Part shown: positions 1 to 10,925 of the stretch, piece by piece | How the letters are laid out: each line of letters starts with the position of its first letter | How positions within the stretch are numbered: the first letter of the stretch is position 1 | Assembly (NCBI GenBank): GCA_043228905.1 | Contig: JBHGNT010000010.1 | Span: forward strand, 9,486,001-9,550,000 | Direction of reading: 5' to 3' | DNA length: 64,000 nt | Source: Azolla caroliniana | Taxonomy: Eukaryota; Polypodiophyta | Program-made: the position numbers and the translations under genes | The notes under the pieces: generated by a model | What the model was told of the DNA's origin: nothing | The model's database searches: none | What the model saw: the letters and a program-made list of their open reading frames with translations, nothing else

Positions 1-1588
1 GCTTGTTCCGGCTCCGATTTCGCTCGTTGGGGAAAGGAAGTCAGTGTTGCTTCCCGAGCTGGCAAGCTTCACAAATTTGTGCCTTTCGGCCACTAAATTT
101 GGGCAATCCGAACACTACCTGTTTCGATTGCAGATCTTGAAGCCGCTGGTGGTTGACGTGGCCTATCCACTTGTGCCACAAGTCGATGTCCGACTCGGAT
201 TTTTGTCCCTTCGCGAACATTGCAATGCCGCCGTCAGTGGAGTCGAGGATGAACATCCTCCCATCTCTGCGCCCTTGCGCAATCACACGGCCTTCTTCCT
301 CAATGAAGCACCCGAGGTGTGTAAACCGAACCTCCATCCCTTGGTCAACGATCTGTCCGACCGAGACCAAGTTTTTCGTGATTGTCGGAACGTGCAACAC
401 GTTCATGAGTTTCCCTTTCTGCCCGACATGGCTAAGGGGAACTTCTCCGACATTCGCGATCGGATGCGGAGTGTCGTCTCCAGTTGCGACTACTCCAGGT
501 TGTATCGGATTTTCAAGGTATGAGAACCACTCCTTATGGCTCGTCATGTGGTTTGACGCGTCGGAGTCTACGTACCACACCTCGTCCGATCTCGGGGTGG
601 TCTGTTTCATTGAGTTTGCTTCGTGTCTCGTCACAAAGGCAGTCCCTTCTCCGGCTCTCCCGGAGTCTTCGGCGTAGTGCGATCGCTGCCGATTTCCCTT
701 GTCGGTATGTCTGGAGCCGTTCCCGGAACCAGTTCTCTCCGAATCGGCGCGCTTCTTCCAGCACTCACTTTCCCTGTGGCCTTTCTTGCCACAGTACCAG
801 CACTCCGCGATGGACTTCCCTTGCCGGTTCTCATCGCTTCGGCTCCCCCTGTTTCCGAAGGGTTCGGAGTTGCTGTCGGCATCACTTCAGTGCCTTCTTC
901 CTTGATCTCGTCGGCCGCCTCCATTGCGCGCCGACTCGCCTCATCCTCCACGTCCACGAGGCCTATCTCCCTCCGTGTACAACATTCTGTTGTCGGTGTG
1001 CATGCTTGTAGACGCACTCGCGTGGTTCTCCTCTACCAGGAGCATCGACTGTAAGTCGAAAAAGGACGGCGTATTCTCCCGGGTACACACAGCCGTTCGG
1101 AACGCTCCGAACTTCGACGCCAAACCTCCGAGACAGATCTGGACCATCTCGCTCTCCTCGATGTTCACCTCTATGGAGGCGAGGGAGTTGCAGATATCCT
1201 TGATCTTCGAGGTATAGTCCGCCACCGACAAGTCGCGTTGTCGTAGGTTGCTCAACTCCTGTCGGAGCTGAAGCTTCCTGGTTGTGGTGCTCGTGGCGAA
1301 AATCTTCTTCAGATTTTCCCACGCACCCTTCGGCGTCTTTGCATCCCGAACATAGCTCAATAGCTGTTCGCCCACACACGACGCGAAGTAGTATAATACC
1401 CTGCTCGCCGATTGCTCCCACGACGGAAAGTCTCTGTGTGTCGATTCGGGTGCCGCGTCATTAGCTCCTTCGACATAACTCCAATAGTCGTGCCTGAGCA
1501 GGTACTGGTGCATCTTGTAGGACCAAGACACGTAGTTGGTTCTGTCGAGCTTCTCTGTTGGAAGCGAGCTCGCCATGCCTCTATCCAT
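1..1588 (-). pseudogene. Copia gag-protease-integrase start, degraded
   Basis: Gag begins at ATG 1588 (MDRGMASSLPTEKLDRTNY, a UBN2-type copia gag). The CCHC knuckle (CWYCGKKGHRESEC) is at about 742-813 in a shifted frame. Protease and pre-integrase follow at 41-634. The protease active site reads VDSDASNHM instead of the usual D-S-G-A, a Gly-to-Asp change at 560-562. A stop at 41-43 replaces the conserved Arg after LGKQH (CGA to TGA). Sister copies in this window carry intact D-S-G-A. The frame shift, active-site change and stop make this copy non-functional. The call rests on motif order and is secure. Confidence 0.85.
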
Positions 1589-1648
1589 CGTTCTTCTTGT
1601 TCTTCTTCGTCAAGTTGTGTCGGCTGCAGAGAGGTTCTCAACCCTCGC

Positions 1649-1660
1649 GCTCTGATACCA
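1649..1660 (-). other. Primer binding site (initiator tRNA-Met type)
   Basis: The minus strand reads TGGTATCAGAGC directly after the LTR. This is the standard plant copia primer site, complementary to the 3' end of initiator tRNA-Met. Confidence 0.9.
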
Positions 1661-2053
1661 TGTAAAAAGTAGCATGCGGAAGCAAGTATAAAGACAGAAC
1701 AGAAGGGAGAACACTCAGGTTTAATGGAGAGCTTAAGCTTACACGGTATACGCGGGAGAGACAGAGAGAGTGAGAGAGAAGACTCAAAAACTATATTCAA
1801 TAATAATACTTAATCTGTACATAAGACGTGCTCAGTGAACACTTTTCTACAAGTCCTAGAAGGACTGACCGAAGTACTGACAGTACTTCAATGCTCATCA
1901 AGAGCTCCTACACTAACTCCCAAATATATTCCTCACGAAATATCTTTCCTAACGACCTCCGGTTTACGCACTCGACCTAACCGATCTGTCCCAACTGATC
2001 CGGTCCTCGGCTTCTTCAGCCGATCCGGCCGATGTTGAGCTTGTCTCTCAACA
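1661..2053 (-). repeat. 5' LTR of the copia A element at 1-2053
   Basis: The 393-bp LTR starts TGTTGAGAGAC and ends TTTTTACA in minus orientation. It directly abuts the primer binding site and has the TG...CA termini expected of an LTR. Related LTRs lie at 40607-41062, 41288-41669, 46801-47192 and 49422-49923. Confidence 0.85.
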
Positions 2054-2176
2054 ATAGCTTTTTACCCTCTCATTTGGTGTCATTTCCTATTTGTCTTTCT
2101 CTCTTGCTCTCTCTCTAACGTAACCCCCTTGGGAGGGGAGGTGAAGCCATTCTAGGCTTCACCCCCCACCCCAACA
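2054..2176 (+). repeat. 5' LTR of E1, right-hand part only
   Basis: It matches the end of the other E LTRs (pyrimidine-rich stretch, then CCCCACCCCAACA). The left part lies beyond the inserted copia and outside the window. Confidence 0.8.
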
Positions 2177-4221
2177 ACACTTTTGGCACGACCGACAGGA
2201 TGACCCTCCATTGGAGAAGAAGTCACGTTTCCCTCCCTTGCTCTCCCTCTCCAACTAAAGTTTCTCTCTCCCTCTTTGCATCTCTATGTGTGTGTGTGTG
2301 TGTGTGTTAAAAAACATACAACTCAAGTTTGGGTGCCATTGATTTCAAGCAAGTAAGGAAGTGTATGCAGCTAAAGAAAGCTAAACAGATCGAGGAAGCT
2401 GAGAGAAAGCATGTTTAGGAAGCAAGAAGAAGAGCTGAACTCCATGGCGGTTCCCTATTCTAGAGATGCCATGGCAAAATATGTCCACAGTTAGGCCTCC
2501 CAACTGTGTCTCTACAAGTTGCTGCAAGGTCCCAAAAAGAAGGTGCTTTAGACCTTTGGTCTGACAAAGATGGACCTGAACATTTTTGAATCTCAAGCTC
2601 TTCACAACTATGGCCTCTACCATCACACCCCACTCAATCGCTTTCTTCCCAACTCTTTGCCCCACCTCTTTCTTCCCAACTCTTTCTTCCCAACTATGGC
2701 CTCTACCATCCTAACTCTGAAGAATGAGGAACTTCTTCAGAGACTATCCGACATCCCTTGACATGCGGTTAGACGATCGAACGGACGAAGATAGTCAGCA
2801 GACGGCGACGGACAGACAAATGACCGATAGCCAGCGGACGGACAACCGCAAACACAGCCACGGAGACGGACCGGTAGTCGGCCAACGACCGCGGAGACAA
2901 CCGAAGGACAACCGACCCCGAAGGGCAGCCGAAAGACTGAGACACAAACCTGGACAGAGGTTCGACGACCGGCGAACGGTGAACAGCCAACAGATGGCAA
3001 CGGTCGAGAATGACCATGGCCGAGAGGACATCTGAGATGCGGCCGAGAGTACTGCCAAGCGATGGCCCAAAAACGACAGCCGAGACACGCGGCGAAAAGC
3101 ATAGCAAAGACGCGAGGCCATATTCGGGACCCAGAATACGCCCGAGACACGTTGCCAAGATGCGCGGCCCAGAATACGGTTGAGGTGCGCGGCCGAGATG
3201 CGTTGTCGAGGTGTACGACCAAGAAATGGTCGAGAAACTGAGACGTTGTGGAGACACAGCTGAATGGTTGCCATCAGACAGCCACGACTGACGAACAAAG
3301 ACGGCCAGACGAATCGCCGGCCGGATAGATGGCCACGAACAGAGCTGGCCAGCCGGTTGGACAACGGACAACAGGGCAATAGAGGCGACGCATAGGTAGA
3401 TGGAGAAGGGCCAGAGACGGCCAATGGAAGAAGAAGAACTCAAGAAGAGGAAAGGAAGAAATGAGAAGATACGTGGAAGACATAAGGATGCACAGAAAAC
3501 AGAAGAAGAAAAAGGAAAAGAGGTGAACAAGATCGAAACAAGGGAGCAGGGGAAAGGAAGGGGAATAGAAGACAGAGAGAAGAAGAACGCTGAAAAAGAC
3601 AAAGAAGAAACAAAAATAGACACAACGAATTCGACTACAGAAGAGGAATAAGAAAGAATAGAGAGAAAAAGAAAATAGAAGAAAAAGAAAGAACACACAA
3701 AGAGAAGGAAAACAGGAAGAAATGAAGAGCACTAAGAAGAAGCAGAAGAAGAGAAGAACGCACAAGAAGAAAAAGAGGAGCTAGAAGGAAACGAAGAAAG
3801 AGATGAGGGGTATGAAGAGAAAATTTCATAAACATAAGGGCAGAGAAGATGAAATTTCGAAAACTCTAGGGCCGAAAATAAAATTTCAAAACATTTGAGG
3901 GTAAAAATTTTAGAGACCAAGGGTACAAAATCCAAAGCTCAATTCGCATGAAGAAACCGAAAAATACACATACATGTAACAGAATCATGAGGCCCATGCC
4001 GCAATGGAGGAGCCAATTGGTGTGTGATCCAATTGAGCGACATGCTGACCGAACGAGAAGGTTCGAGTCAAGCAATGGTCTGATCGAAGTTATCGATCGT
4101 AGAGCTATGATCCGGTTGATGGATTTCCTACCGTTGAGATGACCGATGGAGTTCTGGTCGTTAATAGTTGCCATGGTGAGTGGGTTCACCGTGTGATGCA
4201 TTGTCCCACAGGCGTGCCATG

Positions 4222-4525
4222 TGTTACCCGTAGGAGTTGTACGGGGCGGTATAAGGGTAAAACATGTTAAAGGGGTTGTTCGGTATGTGTAATGTATATG
4301 AGTGTGAGGATGAGTATGTGTAAGCACATGCATGTAACGGTCTCTTTTTGTAACGGACATATTATTTATCGTTACATTATGTACTTAGTCTATTAAAACC
4401 CCTTATGGGGGCACATAAGGAATATAGCTTTTTCCCCTCTCATTTGGTGTCATTTCCTATTTGTCTTTCTCTCTTTCTCTCTCTCTAACATAACCCCCTT
4501 GAAGGCTTCACCCCCCACCCCAACA
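4222..4525 (+). repeat. 3' LTR of E1
   Basis: 304 bp, TGTTACCCGTAGG...CCCCAACA. It contains the conserved ACCCCTTATGGGG palindrome-like stretch after an AT-rich promoter-like tract, then a CT-rich tract. I see no purine tract directly upstream. Confidence 0.8.
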
Positions 4526-6223
4526 AAACACACTTGGATATATTTGATCGAGAAGTCTTATTCCGTTTTCGGGACCTAAAGAATCATGTTGAACGAGAAA
4601 CCGGACGCAAGATCAAGTGTCTGAGATCGGATGGCGGAAAAGATTACATTTTCGGTCAGTTCACGAGTTATCTATAGACGAAGGGAATCCGACGAAAGTT
4701 CTCCTGTAGATACATGCCAAAGTAGAACGGTGTGGCCGAGCGTCGGAATCAGACATTGGTAGAAGCGGCAAGGATGATGCTAGAATAGAAATGCATGCCC
4801 CGGATTTATTGGGCCGAAGCAATTCAGATTGCTATCTACATACAAAATCGGACATCTGTCTTAGGGACAAAGGTGTCACTACACGAGCTGTATTTCGAGC
4901 GAAAGCCGAATTTAGCGCACCTTCGGGTATTCGGCAACATTGCCTATGTGCATGTGCCAGATGAGAAGAAGAAGAAACTGGATGCAAAATCCGAGAAGTG
5001 CATCCTGGTTGACTACTCCGACGAACATAAGGTGTACAAGTGTTACAACCCCCGTTCAAAGCAAGTCCATGTTAGCCATGATGTCATCTTCGACAAATCA
5101 ACATCTTGGTACTTCTCATCACCCGAACCCAAACCGATTGTTGTGGATGATGCAATTGATTCCAGAATAGAAGGAAGCATAACGGAATCTGAACCAGATA
5201 GTCCGACTTCCCTCCAAATCAGTGGATTGAATCCAGACTGGTTGAGCTGAAACGGTCAACCCGATGACGAGCCGACGAGTAGTGAAGACTCGGTCGTGCT
5301 CTCCCCGCACCAGGAACCGAGGAGACGGATCACGCGTAAAGAAAAAGGGAAGAAGAAGCTGCCGGAGTATGACAGATAGGGAAGAGTCGGATCGGAGCGA
5401 GTCCGATTCCGGAAAGAACAAAGTCGGATCTTTGAAAGAGAAGTCTGAGTTGACCAAGAGGTCCACGAAATCGAAGAACCAGAAGTTGCGCAGTTCCACT
5501 CGCCAAAAGCACCATGTAGTTCGGTACAGATATAAGGAGTATATGGCGCTCATTATGAGTACATGGTGAAGGTGGCAACCATGCGTGAACCGGAGAGCTA
5601 CGCTAAAGCGCCTAAGGATCCGGATTGACGGAAGAGATGCACGCACTCATTGAAAATGAGACATGGAACTTGGTGGATGTATTGAAAGGAGTGAAGCTAA
5701 TCGGTTGCCGGTGGGTATACAATGTCAAATACAACATTGATGGCTCCGTTAACCGGTACAAGGTCCGATTAGTGGCAAAGGGCTATGCACAACAACACGA
5801 CATTAACTATGATGAGACGTTCACGTTGGTCGCAAAGATGACGATCGTCTATGTCTTGCTTGTGGTTGCAGCAACAAAGGGGTGTCATCTACATCAAATG
5901 GATATGAAAAATGTGTTCCTGCAAGGTGATCTTGAGGAACAAGTATACATGGTTCAGCTCCTCGGATTTCAATCCAGAATGAACACGTTGGCCATTTACG
6001 GACTGAAGAAGTTCCTTTACGGAGTAAAGCAAGCCCCGCGTGCTTGGAATGCAAAAATCACGCAACATTTGAATCATATGAGGTTTGTCGCGTCGAGTTC
6101 ATACTCTTCCCTGTTCATCCAGCGGGGACGGAAAGGACCGATAAGCATTTTGCTTTATGTTGATGATTTAGTCATCGCCGGCGCCAACCTGGACGAAATT
6201 GACCGCGTCAAGTCCGAACTCGC
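4526..6223 (+). pseudogene. Copia A integrase-reverse transcriptase remnant
   Basis: It starts inside integrase (HTWIYLIE) and runs through the integrase core (LRSDGG...FSCRY), the GKQ-less linker with the conserved YKCYNP block, and RT (WVYNVKYNIDGSVNRYK, KQAPRAWN, LLYVDDLVIAG). It ends abruptly after DEIDRVKSELA, where the Tork-type LTR at 6224 begins. In-frame stops occur at several places (for example after FGQFTSYL, after RYMPK and near 5248) and the frame changes repeatedly. The 5' part lies left of E1 and outside the window. RNase H and the 3' LTR were not found on the far side of the 6224-13704 block. Confidence 0.85.
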
Positions 6224-6493
6224 TGTCAGGAACTACGTGCTCCGATGAACAACGCTCAGACACAACCAAGCTTAGAATCAAACACAGAAAACGGGTGATG
6301 AACGCACGACACAGTGAAGAGAAGAGTACACAGGATGTTAATGTGGAAAACCCAAACTAGGGAAAAACCACGGCAGCCCACAGACTGCAAACTATCACTA
6401 TATCAGAATGTACAATAGTAGAGCACCGAGGCAACGACCTCGAGCTTGCTATCTTCGCCACAGGCGGCGGTTACAACATAGGCAACGACCTCT

Positions 6494-6528
<35 letters not shown>

Positions 6529-6876
6529 TACACTATTGCGCGCTCTAATCTTGCACCAACAAGAATGACAACAGACAACACTCTAAGTTTGCCCTAAGTC
6601 ATATTTATACTAATATGACTTTTCGGCTATTTACAAATATAGCCCCGATGGACTCTCAAAAACATATTTCCGAATATGTCCCTTCATCCAGTTAGCACTC
6701 CTCACCGGGCTTGCATCATCCGGCGCTTGCCGGGCACACATCATCTGGTTCTCACCGGGTCTTCTGTAGCCGGGTACTCCACATCCGGATTCGGTCTCGG
6801 CCTATCGGCCTCGATCGAGTTTGCTCATCAGTACTGTTCTTCTCACTTCCCATTCGGAGGGACCTGTTTCCTAACA
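6224..6876 (-). repeat. LTR of a Tork/Tnt1-like copia (family D), minus orientation
   Basis: 653 bp. Minus ends are TGTTAGGAAACAGG and GTTCCTGACA. On its internal side it is preceded by a purine tract (GTGAAGGGGGAGTT). The same LTR family in plus orientation is at 13098-13704. A (CT)n microsatellite lies near 6498-6525. The CTCGC before it does not match TTGCC after 13704, so I see no simple target duplication. Confidence 0.8.
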
Positions 6877-6991
6877 AACTCCCCCTTCACTCCGGCATGG
6901 GATATCTTACTAGTCCGATCCGCTTCCGGCATGCATCCAGCTTGTCGGGTATCAATACTTTGGTTAGCATATCTAACCCGTTCTCGACCGT
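6877..6991 (-). pseudogene. End of a Tork-like RNase H coding region
   Basis: The minus strand reads DMLTKVLIPDKLDACRKR...RYPMPE-stop, the conserved C-terminus of Tnt1-like polyproteins. The reading continues at 10445 on the other side of element E2, so this fragment and 10445-10925 are one disrupted sequence. ACCGT (6987-6991) is the left target duplication of E2. Confidence 0.85.
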
Positions 6992-7322
6992 TGTTACCCG
7001 TAAGAATATACGGGGAGGCATAAGGGTATGTGTAATGATGTGGTTGATGTGTATGTGTAAAGTAAATGAGTATGTGTGAGCACATGCACAATTATGTGCA
7101 TGTGACAAGAGTGTAACAGTCGTCTCTTTTGTAACGGTCACTATTTACCGTTACATTATGTATTATATAAACCCCTTATGGGGCAAGTAATGGATATACA
7201 TTTTTCACCTCTCATTTTGTGTCATTTCCTAGTTGTCTTCCTCTCTTGCTCTCTCTCTCTAACGTAACCCCCTTGGGAGGGGGGTGAAGCCATTCTAGGC
7301 TTTACCCCCCCCCACCCCAACA
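6992..7322 (+). repeat. 5' LTR of E2
   Basis: 331 bp, TGTTACCCGTAAG...CCCCAACA. A TATATAAA-type promoter box lies near 7166-7172, followed by CCCCTTATGGGG, which fixes the orientation as plus. Confidence 0.85.
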
Positions 7323-7979
7323 ACACTTTTGGCACGCCCGAACGGCCGACCTCCCTTGAGAAGAGGTCACTCTCTCCCTCCCTCCCTCTCTCGCTCCATC
7401 ACTAATCCCTAACTAATCCGTCGTTCTCTCCCTCTGTGTGTGTCTATTTGCTCATTGTGAGAGAGTGATGCAAAGCATAGCTATGACACGATGGACCAGC
7501 AAGGTAAGAGATCCATAGCGTCAGAAAGAGGAAGATCTCGAGATCAAGTGAGTGTAAGAAAGAGGAAGATCTCCACATCAAATGAGTGTTGGTGCCTCTG
7601 AAAAATCTGATGAGGTAGTTCAAGGTTCAAAATAAGAAGAAGATAAGATGCTCCATAAGCATGCAGCAGAGGTCCAGTCAGCCATGTCTACCGTCCTTTT
7701 CTGCCATGATGGGTCATCCCATCACGAAGTTGTCCGCTCAGCACATGGCTTCTTACTCTCTGTGCGATGACGATCACCTCCTCACATCTTGCTCCTTGCC
7801 TGCTACTGTTCTTCATCACGCATCGTACTCGATTCTCTGCTACATAGGGTTTAGAACTTCTGTTGGTGCCCTCCCTCAAAGAGGACAAGTAGTGACAGCC
7901 AGGGTAGCTTCTGGCTGTAGAAGAAACTCTAATGCTATTTTCTTGAGGAAAGTATAGAGGAAGTATAATTTCCAAGCCT
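7323..7979 (+). other. E2 internal leader and unrecognised segment
   Basis: It begins ACACTTTTGGCACGCCCG, shared with E1 and possibly the primer site. A CT-rich leader follows, then a segment (about 7480-7960) absent from E1. That segment contains a repeated AGAAAGAGGAAGATCTC motif at about 7527-7575. No coding similarity is recognised; it could be further captured host sequence. Confidence 0.5.
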
Positions 7980-8785
7980 CGCGAAACTTTTTCTAGACCT
8001 TGGCAGAATCAGGTACAGGGTTGGAGCGCACCACAATGGAAGATATGGATATTACAGTCCGCACTCATCTAAAGGGTGGAAGTTCATTCTTCCCAAGTAT
8101 GTGAAGTGTCTGTGAATTGCTGGAATGCTATGAGGCATACTCGAAGCAACAACACCACTGGCATTCAGGACCGATGCAGTAGAAGGAAAGGGAACTCTTT
8201 CTATTTCGTCTTTGTCTTCCAAATATCATTCATCCAAGATCTTGATTTGGAAGAAAGGGAACTTGATATTCGTTTTCTCTTTTTCTTGCTTGGGAAGCTC
8301 ATACTTCCATTCTACTCATTCAATCTGTTCTGCATAATTCTTCCCATGACCATGTTTATTTCCTGAGGCCCAGTTGCCTGGATGGGTTGTGTACTATGTA
8401 CTAGCACTGATGTTGGCTTTTGAATGTTTTACCCGCTCCAAAATCATTCCCTAAATTGTTCCTTACCTTCTCTTCGAAAACACTATGTCAGTAACCATAT
8501 TCAATCCTATGGTTTCAGGTTTAATTCAGCTTGGAAGTGCCTATGAGTGGGTTGTGACCAAGATTGTTGGTAGAGCTTCGGAGACAGATTTAATGGGCAT
8601 TGCTGAAGAGGGAGAGCATCATCAATGCGTCTGTTGCAGACATAGATGCTAAAAAGAGTGAACAAAACAATGGGAGTGTTCATGCTAGGAAGAGAAAGAT
8701 GAATCGTATCTATAGCAAGCAACTTGTGATCGCATATGTTCTACTCATTACGCTCAGACAAGAACTTCTTGTTGCACAACAATGA
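7980..8785 (+). pseudogene. Captured CslC-like (xyloglucan glucan synthase) gene fragment inside E2
   Basis: Translated in shifting frames, the segment gives blocks in the order expected for the C-terminal half of a plant CslC family 2 glycosyltransferase: [16 protein letters not shown], then [17 protein letters not shown] (the QQHRWHSGP region at the active site), then [20 protein letters not shown] (membrane span), [35 protein letters not shown], and near the end KRKMNRIYSKQLVIAYVLL. CslC makes the glucan backbone of xyloglucan in the Golgi. Here the sequence has frameshifts and stops and no N-terminal half, so it cannot make enzyme. CslC fits better than CslA because of [14 protein letters not shown] and [10 protein letters not shown] (from memory of the families). 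Its place between the two E LTRs points to transduplication. Confidence 0.8.
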
Positions 8786-10155
8786 TTAGAGAGATTTCAC
8801 CAAGGTATATGTGGTCCGCCGGACAGAGGTCCAACAGTCGGTGCCAGCAACCGCCGAACAAAGACATAGGGTGGCTGAGTGTAAGACCGAGACACGTGGC
8901 CTAGAGCACTGCCGAGACGTGAGAATATGGCCGAGATGCACGGTCGAGAGTATAGCCGAGATGCGTGGTTGAGTGTACGGCCGAGACGCGTGACCGAGTG
9001 TACGGCCAAGTGATGGCCGAGAGAAGGTTGGGCCTCAAATCGGCTGAGAGATCAGCGTCAGCCAAGAGCCTACCGTGATACAGCGACAACCGACGGCGGC
9101 GGACAGACAGAGAGCCGGCCGAAGGAGAGAAAGAGACAGCCAAGCCACAGACATTCGGAGGATAGCGGACGAACAGTGACGACCGGACAGACGGTCCGGC
9201 AGTCGGCTAGCCAAACGGTCGAGAAATTGAGGCCGAAAGACGGCCCCAAATAGAGCCTACCCGTGCATAGGCGCGGGTGGGCAGCCGAACCGGCTGAGAG
9301 ATGACCGACGTCTGACAGAGGGCCGGAAAGACACGGCCAACGGGCAGGCCGAACAGAGACATCCGTGGATAGCGGATGGAGCCAACCGGCCAATGGAGAC
9401 GGTTATGGACAAAGCCGGTCACAGGACAGGGCGGCCGACGGACAGCTAGCTAGACCGCCGACAGACGGCTAGACGGTGGCCGGATGGCGAGTGGAAATGA
9501 CGGCCGGACAGAATGACAGATGCAAAGAAGGTCGCCAGGAGAAGACCGACGCAGAGAAGAAAGAGAAGACATACGCAAGAAAAGAAAAAGAAGAAAGGAG
9601 GGAGACGAGAAAAACAGACGAAGAAGAAATTAGAAGAAAGAAGAAGATACAGATAGAGAGAGAAAAAGACAAAAAGAAGAAGAAGAGGGGCCCAAAAGAA
9701 AATTTGAAAAATAGAAGGGCATTTCATAAAATTTCAATAATTCGAGGGCATAGCATCGAATTTCAGAAGCTTGGGTGCAGAAAGAAAATTTCGAAAACAC
9801 AAGTGCCAAAAATAAAATTTCAAAAAATTTTGAGGGTAAAAATTTTAGAGACCAAGGGTACAAAATATAAAACTCACTTCACATGATGAAAGAAAGAATA
9901 CACAAATGCACAACACGATTTCACGACCCATGCCACATTGAACTAGTCGATTGGTGTATGATCCAATCGCGACTTGTGCTGACCGAACGAGAAGGTTCGA
10001 GTCAAGCAAAGCTCCGATCAAAGTTATCGATCGTAGAGCAGTGGTTCGGTTGAGGGATTTCCAACTATTGAGACGATCAATGGAGTTCCGATCGAGAAGA
10101 GTTGCCATGGCGAGTGGGTTCACCGTGCAATGCACTGTCCCACAGGTGTGCCATG
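8786..10155 (+). other. E2 internal non-coding region
   Basis: GC-rich, CCG/GAC-biased sequence with a degenerate GCCGAGA repeat of roughly 24 bp (about 8860-9020), a purine-rich tract (about 9530-9700), an AAATTTC array (about 9690-9850) and a 300-bp block conserved with E1 before the 3' LTR. No retroviral domains are seen in any frame. ORFs such as 9476-9886 are Lys/Glu-rich products of base composition. Confidence 0.6.
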
Positions 10156-10444
10156 TGTCATAAGGGTATGTGTAATGATGTGGTTGATGTGTATGTGTAA
10201 AGTAAATGAGTATGTGTGAGCACATGCACAATTATGTGCATGTGACAAGAGTGTAACGGTCACTATTTACCGTTACATTATGTATTATATAAACCCCTTA
10301 TGGGGCAAGTAATGGATATACATTTTTCCCCTCTCATTTTGTGTCATTTCCTAATTGTCTTTCTCTCTTGCTCTCTCTCTAACGTAACCCCCTTGGGGGG
10401 GTGGGGGTGAAGCCATTCTAGGCTTTACCCCCCCCACCCCAACA
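10156..10444 (+). repeat. 3' LTR of E2
   Basis: 289 bp. Close to the 5' LTR but missing the segment between the first TGT and CATAAGGG, and missing a short stretch around the GTCGTCTCTTTTG motif. It ends CCCCAACA and is followed by ACCGC, the right target duplication. Confidence 0.8.
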
Positions 10445-10925
10445 ACCGCTGTGTGGATCTTCGTCAGCGCGAACTCCTGGTCATCTACTCTTTCCCAGAT
10501 ATCGTGATACTTTCGCTGGATATGCTTCGTCCGGGAATGCTAGGCCGCATTCTTAGCAAGGTGGATGGCACTTTGACTATCGCAATAGAGCTAGTATTCA
10601 TCTTGCTAGATACCGAGCTCTCCGATGAAATCCTTCATCCATAATATTTCCTTGCCGGCTTCCACAACCGCCATGTACTCCACCTCCGTGGTTGACAACA
10701 CAACCGTCTTCTGCAGCCTTGACTGCCATGAAACAGCTCCCCCTTCATATGTCATTACATACCCGGATGTAGACCGGCTGGTATCCACATCAGCCGACAT
10801 GTCTGAATCGGTAAAACCGTCAAATTGAGGTTTACCGGAGCCGAATCGGAGACACATATTTGAAGTGCCCTTCAATTACCGAAGTATCCATTTGACCGCA
10901 TTCCAGTGCTCCTTGCGGGGATTGC
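10445..10925 (-). pseudogene. Tork-like copia RNase H remnant (family D), minus
   Basis: The minus strand reads KGTSNMCLRFGSGKP, GFTDSDMSADVDTSRSTSG, GGAVSWQSRLQKTV and LSTTEVEYMA, the copia RNase H core. It joins the tail at 6877-6991 across E2. At about 10925 it meets the plus-strand copy of the same family head to head. Confidence 0.85.

Larger units (their letters stand above)
1..2053 (-). mobile_element. Ty1/copia retrotransposon (family A), 5' half; runs off the left edge
   Basis: On the minus strand the order is LTR (1661-2053), primer binding site (1649-1660), gag, protease and the start of integrase; the rest lies left of the window. The right edge falls inside the LTR of element E1: the next bases, ATAGC (2054-2058), continue the E-family LTR sequence as seen near 4424-4440. 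This copia therefore inserted into E1, and ATAGC is the likely right copy of its target duplication. The same family recurs at 4526-6223, 13.7-24.25 kb, 36.6-41.06 kb and 41.2-49.9 kb. Confidence 0.85.
2054..4525 (+). mobile_element. Non-autonomous LTR element, family E, copy E1
   Basis: A partial 5' LTR (2054-2176), an internal region without gag or pol (2177-4221) and a 3' LTR (4222-4525). The internal leader begins ACACTTTTGGCACG, the same as in E2. Inside are a (GT)n run at about 2288-2307, an unrecognised segment at 2310-2760, a minisatellite-like GCCGAGA tract (about 3030-3240), a purine-rich GAAGAA tract (about 3400-3800) and a short array built on AAATTTC (about 3820-3930). Long ORFs in the purine-rich tract are compositional artefacts. 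It lies in a plus-strand copia whose integrase resumes at 4526; AAACA (4526-4530) is the likely target duplication. Mobilisation would need enzymes supplied in trans (inference). Confidence 0.75.
6992..10444 (+). mobile_element. Non-autonomous LTR element, family E, copy E2, carrying a captured CslC gene fragment
   Basis: LTRs are at 6992-7322 and 10156-10444, flanked by target duplications ACCGT (6987-6991) and ACCGC (10445-10449), which differ by one base. Removing it rejoins a Tork-like RNase H frame. No gag or pol is present. The internal region shares with E1 the leader, the GCCGAGA minisatellite (about 8860-9020), the GAAGAA purine-rich stretch (about 9530-9700), the AAATTTC array (about 9690-9850) and a conserved block just before the 3' LTR. 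It differs from E1 in the 7480-8790 segment, which holds the CslC-derived sequence. The 3' LTR lacks roughly 25 bp directly after its first TGT. Confidence 0.85.

Noticed and set aside
2769-3698. 309-codon minus-strand ORF rich in Phe/Ser/Leu
   Set aside because: It is the complement of a GAAGAA-rich and CCGA-rich tract in element E1. It has no domain, several overlapping frames are equally open, and E2 does not conserve it.
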